Shown here one piece after another: positions 20,560 to 30,860 of a stretch of 64,000 bases of DNA. A model generated the notes under the pieces. The model ran no database searches. It was given only the letters and a program-made list of their open reading frames with translations, and was not told where the DNA came from. Where the stretch lies: contig JAIQDT010007360.1 of the NCBI GenBank assembly GCA_021521415.1, positions 62,001 through 126,000 of the forward strand, written 5' to 3'. Source of the DNA: Bidens hawaiensis (lineage: Eukaryota; Streptophyta; Magnoliopsida; Asterales; Asteraceae). Position 1 is the first letter of the stretch. Each line of letters opens with the position of its first letter. The translations under genes were made by a program, and so were the position numbers.

Positions 20560-20739
20560 TGTAACATCCCGAATTTTCTAAGAATAATATTTAATTTATT
20601 ATTTTTGATGAAAAAGTTAATTTGAATTAGTAGAGAAATAATAAAATAATAGAGATGGATGTATAAGTAGGTTATTTAGATGGAATTAATTATGGACCAA
20701 AAAGGAAAGATTGACCTAAGGTCCATGGGCTTAAGGAAG

Positions 20740-20747
20740 TATAAATA
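20740..20747 (+). promoter_or_regulatory. TATA box of solo LTR 2
   Basis: TATAAATA followed by CCCC and, about 40-60 bp on, a C/A-rich stretch. Same context as in solo LTR 1. Confidence 0.65.
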
Positions 20748-21159
20748 CCCCTTAAACCCTAATCCTTTCCATTTCCATCAATTCTACACCTTAGTCTACA
20801 CCATCAAAAACACACACTTAAGCCAAACACTCTCTACTCTACTATATTCAACGATCCGAGACCAACCAAAGGTAAGAAATGTTTTATCTCAGCTGTACCA
20901 ATATATTAGAACCCGACACCACAACCCCGTGATGTCGTATGAGCTGTTTGGATCTAGATCTAGCTTTATTCGGGTGTTTAATCAACCAAAAACGAGCTTA
21001 AGAACCACCTTAGCTCAGATCAGGACACCCCGAAGCTACCTAGGCCATAAATGATCAAACAACGATCAACCATGGTGGTTAACGGTGGCTAATGGCGCCG
21101 AAATGGAAGAAAAACCTTAAAAATGCGTAAAAGATAGCTGAACAAAACTTTATGGCATA

Positions 21160-21500
21160 TAAGTATATACGACGTATAAGTTTAAGCGGCTGTATAAGTA
21201 TGTTCAGCGTGAAAGTGTGTGAAGCGTATAGATAGACCTTATAAGTGAGGGCGGTGTATATGTACGTGGCCCATACGTATACGACGCATATGTATATGTA
21301 ATCCGTATATGTATGAAGCGCATATGTATATAGCGTGTATGTATATGACCGTGTATGTATAGGTAACGCATAAATAAGTTATTGCCGTATATGTATGGAC
21401 TTACACGCTAGACAGCTTATACATAGGACAAAACTTATACGCCAGACATGACTTATATGCTAGAGTGATTTCCAAAATAAACGAAAGATAAACAACGTAT
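21160..21500 (+). repeat. TATACG/CGTATA-word cluster in solo LTR 2
   Basis: Dense irregular repeats of GTATAAGTATA, CGTATATGTATG and ATACGACGCATA words. It occupies the place where solo LTR 1 has AAGTTCGCC words. Confidence 0.7.
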
Positions 21501-21670
21501 ACATACGTAAACAATAGACATGGACTTGTATGAAATATGAAATAATTAATAAAAGGTAACGTTTAAAATGAAGATTTGAATTGATTAAATAATTGAACTT
21601 CGGTTTTATGATGAGGTTTTTAGTAAAGACTTATTAATGAAAATAAAATTTTTCCAAGCTGACCTGGCAG

Positions 21671-21775
21671 CTTAACCCCAACCAGGGGCTCTACCCCTTG
21701 GACCCCGCTAGGGGCTGCCGCCCCTACAACCATGCTGCCAGAGGCGTTGCCCCCGGACCCCCGTAGCTAGGGGTT
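21671..21775 (+). repeat. GC-rich hairpin-forming block in solo LTR 2
   Basis: Near-copy of the block at 18562, with CAGGGGCTCTACCCCTTGG and AGGGGCTGCCGCCCCT. Confidence 0.8.
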
Positions 21776-22177
21776 ACAATAACCTAGAAGTATGGTATAG
21801 CTAGAAGTAGTTAATTGATACTATAATTATTACACAGTTAGCCGTGCACAACTCAAGAAGGGCATAACGGTAAATTCAGAGAGGAACGTTTACAGGTGAG
21901 TTTCTAGCCCCATTTATTTGTTATGTTTTCGGGGATGTGTGCATAATCGATGTGGTTAGTTAATACACTTACCTTAAGTGGTAAGTGTATGCCTTATATG
22001 ATTTATGTGAAAGTTATGAATGAATGCTTGACGGTACGTGAAGAATCTTAAGATGTTGCATGTACTGCCAGGTGATAGTTTGAATATGTGATTGTTTATA
22101 TACGATTTATGGATGATATATGTATGTTATGTATGAGAGTTATAAATAAGTATAAAAGAATGATAAGGTACAGAAGA

Positions 22178-22346
22178 AGGGACTGGACCCTACCAATATC
22201 CGAGGCAGAAAGGGACCGAGCCTTAATAATACTCGAGGCAGAAAGGGACCGAGCCCTAATAATACTCGAGGCAGAAAAGGTACCGGACACTAAAAATATC
22301 CGAGGCAGAAAAGGGACCGAGCCCTAATAATACTCGAGGCAGTAGG
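22178..22346 (+). repeat. Minisatellite in solo LTR 2, about five units of 33 bp
   Basis: Units read GGGACCGAGCCCTAATAATA followed by CTCGAGGCAGAAA. The array keeps a frame open only by chance. Confidence 0.85.
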
Positions 22347-22893
22347 GCGTAATGATCTTTAAAACATATATGTAAAGTATAAATAAACGTAAAGTATGAA
22401 CGAAAGAAAGAAAGAAAATAAGAAGTTATATAATTACGTATGTACGAAAGAAAAATAAGCAGGTTAAGTAAGGAATATGTATCTACGGATACGTACAAGT
22501 AAGTAATATGTATCTACGGAAACGTACAAGTAAGTAATATGTATCTACGAATATGCATATATATAAGTATGTGAATGCATTGTATGGGTCCTGCATTAAC
22601 TAGAACTCACTCAGCGTAGCTGACGTTTAGTACGCACACATGTAAATAGGTTGAAGCAACTGGCTTAAGGGAGACACATGACATGATTTGAAAGGGCTGG
22701 AATCCAATGAAGAATTGTCATGATGTTATAATAAGACATGTTATGTTATGTTTTCAAAGACAAGATTAAAGTTCTGTAATGAATAATTAAAGTTTTATTT
22801 ATTCCACGAAAGTGTTAATTAACTATGATATTTAGAACTATGTATATGAGTAAATCCAACGCCAATGTAGGGCACCGGGACCGGGGCCTTACA

Positions 22894-23610
22894 ACTTTGA
22901 AGCCCCATTGCAAATGACATTACACTTAGAGGCATCCTTCTTGATTTCTTTAAATGAAATTGTAACATTGGGTATTAATGGCCCATTACATTTTGTAATC
23001 TTCTTGTGCACATTCACAATTCTTTTCATTAGGTATCCCTTAATGTACTCTAGACAACTAATGATAGGAAGGTCCCTTCCCTATATGAACCGCCTATTGA
23101 ACACCTCCCACATATTGTTTATTTTTAAATCACAACGTGCCCTACCTGCAATATAAACATAAGTAATTCAATTGTCAAGGATGTAATTAACAAGAATGTA
23201 ATTAACAACAAAACATTACCAGTACAATAGTAAAATTTGATGGTGACTAATGCCTTGGTGGAATTTCCTTCAACCAATCATGTAGCTCCTTATTTTCTGT
23301 AAACACCTCATTCATTGCTTTATTAAATGTTCGAGGAGTTTTTGCATATGCATACTTCAATAACAGATTATTTACAGCTTGACCTTTCCACTTTTGTTTC
23401 ATATTCTCTTGAAAACGTCTCACATAAAATCTATGTTCGGCCTTTGGGAAAACATTTTGTATTGCAGGTATTAAGCCCTAATTTTAAATCAACAATAACT
23501 GTAAGTAATGTACTACTATAAAACATACATAATCAAGTGTTACATAATTACCTTCTTCATGTCACTTATAAATGTAAAATAAAAGTTAGATGTCAAATCC
23601 AGGTCATCTC
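22894..23610 (-). pseudogene. MULE transposase, middle part, truncated by the insertion of element Z
   Basis: On the minus strand from about 23600 down: DLDLTSNFYFTFISDMKK, then GLIPAIQNVFPKAEHRFYVR, then FQENMKQKWKGQAVNNLLLK and HDWLKEIPPRH. These are the conserved core of MuDR-type transposases (the EHR-FY-RH region near the catalytic domain). After an intron or indel comes MWEVFNRRFI, then RDLPIISCLEYIKGYLMKR-IVN. The frame is broken by stops and small indels. Its upstream part must lie on the far side of element Z, beyond the window. With 20060-20559 it is one transposase gene. Confidence 0.85.
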
Positions 23611-24242
23611 TGTTTTGGTCAAAAATCGATTAAGGATAATGTAACCAAATTTGTAAAGTGAGGTTTAGTGCTTGTATGACAATAACGATTATAAAACGAA
23701 TGTAAGAAATAAAACAGAGATTTGTTGTGAGGAAAAACCCTTGATCTTGGTTGGATCGCAGCCACAAAAACCCCGGGTGATGACAAATCGTTTATCACCT
23801 CTTTATTAATAAAAAAAATGGTGTTACAAGGTTGGAGATTATGATCAATGAATACAAAGAATATAAGTGCGTGTTAACTGCTATATTGATCTCTGAGTTT
23901 TGCTAATGAACGTGAAGTGTATCACCTAACTGATCATAAGCTCGATTAAATACAAAAATAAATGTTAACTCGAAGTCCTATCTTTACGCCACTTTCCCAC
24001 TAGCTGCGTCCAAGTCTTTTGACCACGTGCTGAGAGTCTCGTAGCGAAATAATAGATAGACTAAGTCTTCGAGCCGTTATACCTATCAAATTTAAACCTA
24101 CACATAAGAAACAATCGTTAGTAATAACAAATACTGAGGATCCTTGATCCTGACTTAATTCTGGAACTCTTAATAAAGATAACTGATCCAGACGCATCTC
24201 AAGGATAACATATCCTCAGTACAGATTATCCGTGACCTAATA
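23611..24242 (-). mobile_element. 3' LTR of Tat-lineage element Z (632 bp)
   Basis: The left edge TGTTTTGG (reverse complement CCAAAACA) is the family LTR end. The right edge TAATA, beside ATTGCCCCCAAAATGG, is the LTR start next to the polypurine tract in minus orientation. The same LTR is seen at 51648-52281. The bases atctc (23606-23610) should be the target duplication; the partner is outside the window because Z is split by later insertions. Confidence 0.8.
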
Positions 24243-24262
24243 ATTGCCCCCAAAATGGCGGT
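24243..24262 (-). promoter_or_regulatory. Polypurine tract of element Z
   Basis: On the minus strand CGCCATTTTGGGGGCAAT ends at the LTR. The identical tract precedes the 3' LTRs at 42323, 49015 and 52281. Confidence 0.7.
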
Positions 24263-24487
24263 TGTAAGTGGATGACAACTGGCATTTTGAATTTCAAATC
24301 TCCTGCAAAAATAGATGAAATGACAGAAATAAGGTTCAAAATAAAAATTAAAGAATAAAGTAGGGATTAAAGATAAACCCTAAATCCTTCTTATCTTCTT
24401 AATTCCGGAATTCATCATCTATTCTTCATCATAGATTAGGTAATCCTCTCTTCCTTTCACTCTTTATTCTTAATTCCTATTTATCCG

Positions 24488-26153
24488 ATGTCGAGCGATA
24501 GCCGACTTTCAAAGCTTGTTACAAAACCCACATGGACGAGGACATGAATAGTCAAAGCTTGTTACAAAACCCTTCATCGGAAATCTGTAAATTCACTGAC
24601 CCCGAAATACAAATGCTTGCATCCTCGTTTCCCTCTGGCACCATATTCAGACCATACAATTCTTCCACACCAAAAGATTCATCGTCTAAAATCTGGGTCT
24701 GTTTTCCAGCCTGCCCCTTCTTGCTTGGCTATTCATATCCCTTCCCAGATTTCACCCATTACTCTTACCGGCATCAGCTACATTCAGGCAATGTCAATGA
24801 TTTGGCGAACCTTAATTTCCCTTGAAGAAATCATTGCTGACCATGACCTAGACTTCGGACTTTCTGAGCTTTCTTACCTAATTCTCTATTCACCCATGGT
24901 TCCAGCCGATTCTTATTTAAATCCAAACCTCACCAACCAATCCCGCTCTACAAAGTTACCCAATGCGGCTCTCATTGGAAAAGCCAATTTTTCTTTGTTA
25001 GACGAGATTCGATTCCAAATGGGAATACACTTCCAACTAGGTGGATTAGGCGGGAAAGGATTATTATAAATCCATTAGCTTCTTGATAAAGGTTGAAACT
25101 TTAACACAAATTTGCTTCACTTTTTTCCAGTCGACAACTTCGCACAGTTGGCTAAACTTCCAGGAACTAAAAAGAGAGTGGGTTCTTTCCTTGCACTGAA
25201 CTCCACTAGTCATACTTTTAAAATCAGGATCCTTGATTCTGATTCAGAAACCGATCAGTCAGATCTCTTACTTCATTGTAACATGTCAAATACGTAATAT
25301 TATAAAGATAAATATATTAATTCTGTAATAAAAAATATAAACTTATCTGTTTTGTTGTTTTCGAAGACATTCCCAAGTCTGCTAATAAGCCTACAACCCA
25401 GTTTTCGCTTGATGATATTGACCATTTGATCTCTCCAAGGTCAGTCAAGAAAGAACCTTGTAAGTCTACTCCGGCTCCTAGCCCTCATACCGTAACTACT
25501 AGAGCTAAGGCTTAGTATGTGAAAAAGAGGAAGTTACCTGAGCCCCAAGCAGAGGTCCATGAAGTCTAGAAGCAGCTCCACGAGGCGATTACTCAAGCGG
25601 TTACCTTGGTAAGGATCCTTTATTCTGCTTTTTAATCTTGTTAGATAATTGTTGCTGATCCTAGGCCTGTGGTTTGTAGGGTGTCCAAGGTTTCTATTCT
25701 TACTACGGATCAATCATCAAATATCTTGAGGAAACTTTTTCAGGGATGAGGACTCTTGCTGCTGTTAAGGATAAGCTAATTTCCAAGCTTACTAAGGAGA
25801 AGAAACAAGCAGACTCCAACTTCTTGCTATGGAAATGAAGATGAAGGATGAGATAAAAATGGCTACTGATGAAGCAAAGATGTCTGCTGCCAAGTTGATC
25901 CTGCTAGCAAGAATCCAATTCATGGCTGAAGCTATATCCCTCTTTTGACAGAGCCAACTGGGACGTGGAAGAATGGAAGAAGACTTTAGCAAGGCTGGGC
26001 GTGGTAGAGGAAGAAGAGGATGTTGTCTAGGAGAATAAGGCTGTAGGTGAAGGTGAAGCTGGGACTAGTGTTACAAAGGATGCAACGGAGATGGATGTAG
26101 GAAAGAATGTAGCCGTGGAAGAAGAAGCTGCCAAAATGGGAAATGAAGGATAA
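24488..26153 (+). pseudogene. Antisense ORF of element Z (Transposase_28-like, four exons), subfamily B
   Basis: It runs opposite to Z pol and lies between the integrase end and the 3' LTR. Exon 1 (24488 to about 25060) gives SSEICKFTDPEIQMLASSFP, KIWVCFPACPFLLGYSYPFP, GISYIQAMSMIWRTL and DLDFGLSELSYL. Exon 2 (25130-25275) gives VDNFAQLAKLPGTKKRVGSF. Exon 3 (about 25375-25610) holds VKKRKLPEPQ, a likely nuclear localisation signal. Exon 4 (about 25680-26153) is a coiled coil with an acidic end (VEEEAAKMGNEG). It matches the domain known as 'putative gypsy type transposon' (PF04195) by my recollection. It is broken by a frameshift near 24750, a TAG after RAKA (25514) and another at 25569. The role is unknown. 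Confidence 0.7.
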
Positions 26154-26799
26154 AAAAGAAAAGGCCCAAGCCCACTTTTTATTTGTTTATTTTTTTATGG
26201 ATACTTGCTAGTTGTGTACTTAAGACAATAGTAATTAGGGTAAGAGATCTATGATCCTTAAGACAATTGTGAGGGGTAGCAAAGGTGGAGGGATCCTCTT
26301 TTTTAGGGATGAAGCCTTTGATGCCCCTTCGCTTTATTTTTCCTGCACTTGAAAACTATTAGTAACACCTGCTTAACCCGGGTGGATGGTCCATATTTTC
26401 GTATGGTGAACTCCGGGTTAAGGATTTTGGTAAGTCCAAGTGACGATTAATAATAATAACTTAAAGCTTTTGACTACTTGCATGTTGTTTATTATTCTGA
26501 AAGCATATCTGTTATAATTTTAGTTTTATTAAAAGTTTTGAGAAATTTTTCAAGGGTAAACTATCCTTGTAAAAAAAATTAAGAATCCCGGATCCTTACA
26601 TCTATAAAGATAAAAAGATTACAACCGAATATAAATGGTTAAGTATAGATCATACCATAAGGTCTGATAAGACCTACATTATCACAAGTGTTGATATATC
26701 CATGAACCTTGTAGTTAGACTTAGGATACGTGATGCATATTACTTATCATATTAACTGAGATTAAACCCAACAAAATGGGAAAAACCTAAAAATAAACT

Positions 26800-26960
26800 A
26801 GGGACAAGCCCGTGCGACTGATGACAAGCCCGTGTATCTAGGGACAAGTCCGAAAACTGGGGACAAGCCCAAAAACTTGGGCAAGCCCAAAAACTGGGGA
26901 CAAGCCCAAACTGGGGACTGGCCCAAAGATACGAATGTTAACTGGGGACTCGCCCAAACC
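26800..26960 (-). repeat. Minisatellite of 14-18 bp (CTGGGGACAAGCCCAAAAA), element Z
   Basis: About nine units of GGGACAAGCCC with short A-rich or GTG-type linkers. The same array, in the same place relative to pol, occurs in elements X, Y and W. Confidence 0.8.
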
Positions 26961-26999
26961 GGGATTTAGCTCAAACGTAAGTGACGTGAAAACGTCAAA

Positions 27000-27260
27000 A
27001 CCTTATGTATGGTACGTCTATCATAATTCGTAGGATCCTCCATATAGCCGAAAGTAATGAAATTGTCGGCCACTAAGCGTGTACTGGTCCTACTTCCCCG
27101 AACTATACTTTGGATAACGTGCGCTACAGGAGAGAGTGTAGAAACTCTAATTCGTGAGAAAAGTGAAAACCTTTAAACCTTGGAAGATATGACCATCGGG
27201 GGTCACACCTTAATCGTGGGCTAGGCCAAGGAAATAGCAATGTACCTTGAGCATGAGGGA
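27000..27260 (-). other. Conserved non-coding block of element Z spacer
   Basis: On the minus strand it has GACCCCCGATGGTCAT, GAGTTTCTACACTCTC, TACACGCTTAGTGGC and GACAATTTCATT in the same order as in X (45970-46210) and Y (39200-39430). It is better kept than the nearby spacer, although the copies belong to two subfamilies. Confidence 0.6.
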
Positions 27261-27447
27261 GAGGTGGCCAACCTTTTAGTTATTGAACCTCTTATTGAAA
27301 TCTGCATTGTTAATCAAAGCTTGGAAAATATAAATGTTAAGAATATATTTTCCTTTAGTTAGTAATGTAAATCTGAAATAAATAAATGATAGAATAAAAT
27401 TTTACCAACTTATGGATCCTCAATCCTTTAAGAATCCATGATCCTGG

Positions 27448-28101
27448 CTAGAAAAAGTACTTCTTAGATGGATAGCATTCCATGATCTTGGTAGTCGGTC
27501 ACCTTCCATGGTAAGTAGATGATATGCCCCTTTCACTGCCTCTGATTCGATCAGGTAGGGGCCTTCCCACTTAGGTGCTAGCTTTCCATCTGCTTCTGAG
27601 CTTATCAAAAGTATCTAGATCTTGGATAAGTTGTTCATCATTAACCTGAGGATCATGGATGCTTGTTCTAGCAGTATAAACCACCATTTCTGTAGGGATC
27701 ACAACTTCTAATCCAAACACCAACGAGAAGGGTGTTTGACCTGTTGCATTCTTTGGTGTTGTTCTATCAGCCTAATGGACAAAAGGAAGCTCCTCAGCCC
27801 ATTTGCCTTTCTTGGATCCTAGTTTCTTCAATTTGTTGATGATAATCTTGTTGCTTGATTCTGCTTGACAATTGGCTTGAGGATGAACTGGTGTAGAAGT
27901 GATCATCTTGATGCCCCAACTGTCGCAAAAGTTAGTGGTTCTCTTCCCGATAAAGTGGGAACCGTTGTCACAAATAATTTCTGAAGGAATACCAAATCTA
28001 GTAATAATGTTTCTTTTAATGAAGGATATCACCTCTTTTTTGCGGACTTGTACAAAAGCTTCTGCTTCTATCCATTTTGAGAAGTAATCAGTCATGGCAA
28101 G
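27448..28101 (-). pseudogene. Integrase, C-terminal part, element Z (interrupted by element X)
   Basis: On the minus strand: [32 protein letters not shown] with the second catalytic Asp, QANCQAESSNKII with the catalytic Glu, then GKLAPKWEGPYLIESE and WNAIHL near the end. Position 28101 is the exact edge of the X insertion, and the frame resumes at 49635. The frame is broken near 27630 and 27770. Confidence 0.85.
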
Positions 28102-28724
28102 TGTTAGGGCATGAATTTTATGCTGAGGATCCATTATTCTTTACTGTCTTGTGGATAGATTATCCTTGAGATATGTTTCAAGTTATGAAGGATCAAGGAT
28201 CCTCGGTATTATTTATTTACTAATGATTGTATTTGAATGGTGATGTGTTAGCCAGGTATAATGACTTTATGACTTGGTCTACCTTAAAGTTCGCTACTGG
28301 AAGCACCCAAGCACGTGGTCAATGAACGTTGGAGGAGTTGTGGAAGAGTGGCAGATAGTTATGAATTGTTGTTATTTGTTATTTACTTTAAAAACATCGA
28401 GATAACGATTGATTAGACTCACTTGTACTCACACACACTAGAGCAGAATTCATACTTCTCTCTACACACTAGCATTCATTATAACGTTGATCGTAATCTC
28501 CAAAATGCTTGTAACCTTTTTTGATTAATAAATTGGTGATTGACGAGTTGTCATCACTCGGGGTTTTTTTCCTTTGATCCAAACAAGATCAAAGGGGTTT
28601 TCCTCGTAACAAATCGTTGTGTTCATCTCAATTTCGTTCATACATTCGTTGTTAATATCATAGCACTAGACCTCACAATTATATATTTGGATACATTATC
28701 CTTAGCAGATTTTTGTCCAAAACA
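28102..28724 (+). mobile_element. 5' LTR of Tat-lineage element X (623 bp)
   Basis: It opens TGTTAGGGCATGAATTTTAT and ends CCAAAACA. It pairs with 49015-49629. By eye the two LTRs differ at about 5% of sites plus two 4-bp indels. gcaag at 28097-28101 is repeated at 49630-49634, which proves the element spans 28102-49629 including the nested element Y. Confidence 0.92.
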
Positions 28725-28727
28725 ATT

Positions 28728-28745
28728 TGGCGCCCACCGTGGGGC
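28728..28745 (+). promoter_or_regulatory. Primer-binding-site region of element X
   Basis: TGGCGCCCACCGTGGGGC starts 3 bases after the LTR. It is the motif found at this place in many plant Tat-type elements and repeats in Y. I have not matched it to a specific tRNA. Confidence 0.7.
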
Positions 28746-28810
28746 AATTGGTGCTATAATCCAGAAAATACCCTATCATTTTCAACCTTTTCATACCCAT
28801 ATCACTATCA

Positions 28811-30860
28811 ATAGCCTCTCAATCAACCTCTGCTTCATCAACTATGCCATCTTCAGTTCCTCTCTCCTTAAGAACTTTGCCACCGATGCCTCCTCCAATT
28901 ACGGGAACGACAAGGGCTGCTGCTGCTGCTGGAAACAAGACGCAACTGCCAGTCTTCCAGAGCTCGAAAACCACTGCTGCCGCTCCGGTGGTTAGTACTA
29001 ACAACGATGTTTCCTCTATGTTTTCGCAGGTTAAGGCTTACATGCAGCAGCAAACCAAGACTAACCAAAGGATCCTTCGGGAGATAGAGGATCTCAAGAA
29101 TACTAAGAGGCCAGCAGAGGATCACACCCCCTTGATGCCTAGGATGCTGGATTTCACCACTCCAGGATCCTTGGCTCAGTTCACGCAAGGATCATCTATC
29201 CTCCAGCATGGATCCAAGGGTCAACAAACTCAAGGATCCTCGATCTTTAAACCAGGATCATCTATCATACAGCAAGGGTCCATGGGTCAACTAGCTCAAG
29301 GATCCTCAACCTTTCAGCAAGGATCATCCATCAACCGGGGTCCATGGATCAAATAGCTCAAGGATCGTCAACCTTTCAGCAAGGATCATCTATCCTTCAT
29401 CCGGGGTCCATGGGTCAGTTAGCTCAAGGATCCTCTACCTTTCAGCAAGGATCATTGTTCCTCCAACCAGGATCCTATGGATCATATCCTCTAGGATCCT
29501 TCAACTCTCAACCACTGGGATCCTTTATCCCTAATCAAGGATCCTCAGGAGTTCAGCATCAGCGATCTTCCGAAGTCCTTGAGGGAGATATAATTCCCAT
29601 GCAGACCATTGCCTCTGGAGGACCGACCCCTATAGCAGACGCTTCTTACCTCAGCTACTCATCCAGGATGCCAACCTTCACCCAGCAAAGAGGTAACTTT
29701 TATGATCCTATATCCTTAGATGCTAACCGTGGTTCCATGAAGGATGCAGGTATCAACCAAGCTATGACTAAGGAACTACAAAAACTTAAGGATATGATAT
29801 CCAGCGTACCCGGGGTGATCCGTCCAATTCCCGAGATACCAGAAGGAAGCCACAAGTTATCCAGATTTGCTCCACCTATCTGTGATGCTGAAATCCCAAA
29901 GTGATTCCAAACCCTCAACATGAAGACTTATGGTGGGACCACAGATCCCGAGGAGCACGTTGCACAATATAGGGAGCGTATGGAGATCAATCCAATTCCT
30001 GAAAGGCTCAAGGAGGCTTGTTTGTGCAAGGGCTTCGGATCCATACTAACAGGATTCGCGTTAAAATGGCTGCTAAGTCTTCCTCCCTTTTCAGTCACTT
30101 CTTTCTCGCACTTAGTTAACTTGTTCAATAGTCAACTTTCCTGTAGTAGGAAATTTGAGAAGTTAACTAGTGATTTATACCGAGTTATCCAACCTAGTGA
30201 TGAATCCCTTAAGAATTTTGTTACGAGGTTCGGCAGGAAAGCTATGGAAATCCCTAATCTTGACATGGCTACCGCTGTTGAAGCATTTAAGATGGGACTT
30301 CAGAAGGGCTCCCCCTTTTATGATGATCATGTGATGACTCCTTGCAGGTCCTTAGTTGAAGTTAGAAACAGAGCATTCCGATTCATACGGTTGGAAGATG
30401 AAAAAAGGATCCAGGATCATCTGGGGATCCAAACAAAGCAAGAATCTTCCTACAAGAAGCAAGAATTCTCATTCAAGAACAACAACTTGAAGCCCTAATC
30501 CAAATTCAACAATCAAAACGCTCGAGCTGTTGAAGAAGAGGATGGTGATGAGGATTACCCCAACATCTCAGAATATTGCTTCTCAGTAGATACCCATGGT
30601 TTAATTTGTGCCATGAGGGATCTAGGTGAGAAAGTGAGCTGGCCCCGAAAGAACGAAAAGTCAACCACCTTCAGAGATAAGTCCAAATGATGTGCCTTCC
30701 ACGAAGATTTTGGCCACATGACGGACGATTACATCAAATTGAGGAGGGAAATCGGATACCTCCTAAGCAAGGGCCACTTTAAGGAACTGTTGGGAAGAAA
30801 GAAGTCCAGGATCCAGGATCCTGAAGAGGCTCCCCAAAAAGCAACTCCGCCTCCACCAGA
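28811..30860 (+). pseudogene. gag of element X
   Basis: The start codon used in element Y is ATA here (28811-28813). The next Met is at 28844 (MPSSVPLSLRTLPPMPPPIT). Order: Pro/Ala-rich N-terminus, a short coiled coil (KTNQRILREIEDLKN), a low-complexity Gly-Ser-Gln region made of GGA-TCC and GGA-TCA codons (29160-29560), the capsid-like gag domain (DPEEHVAQYRERM, then LTGFALKWLLSLPPFSVTSF, then LYRVIQPSDESL) and a knuckle of the C-x2-H-x4-H-x4-C type. Lesions are a frameshift near 29340-29356, TGA at 29902-29904, TAA at 30496-30498 and a Trp-to-TGA change near 30688. It is a structural protein gene, now inactive. Confidence 0.85.

Larger units (their letters stand above)
20560..22893 (+). mobile_element. 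Solo LTR 2 (2.3 kb), perfect 5-bp TSD acttt, inside the MULE pseudogene
   Basis: It opens TGTAACATCCCG and ends CCGGGGCCTTACA. Flanks acttt at 20555-20559 and 22894-22898 are identical. It has the same family ends, TATA box, GC-rich block and ACCTTA...GTGGTTAG-type 3' third as solo LTR 1, but a different repeat-rich middle. It splits the MULE transposase reading frame between GASK and YQVSG, so it is younger than the MULE. Confidence 0.92.
26154..27447. other. Spacer of element Z between antisense ORF and pol ends
   Basis: No gene. It contains a stretch with AAGGAT/ATCCTT words (26220-26600), the minisatellite at 26800-26960 and the conserved block at 27000-27260 (both listed), then a short AT-rich part before the end of integrase. 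Confidence 0.6.
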
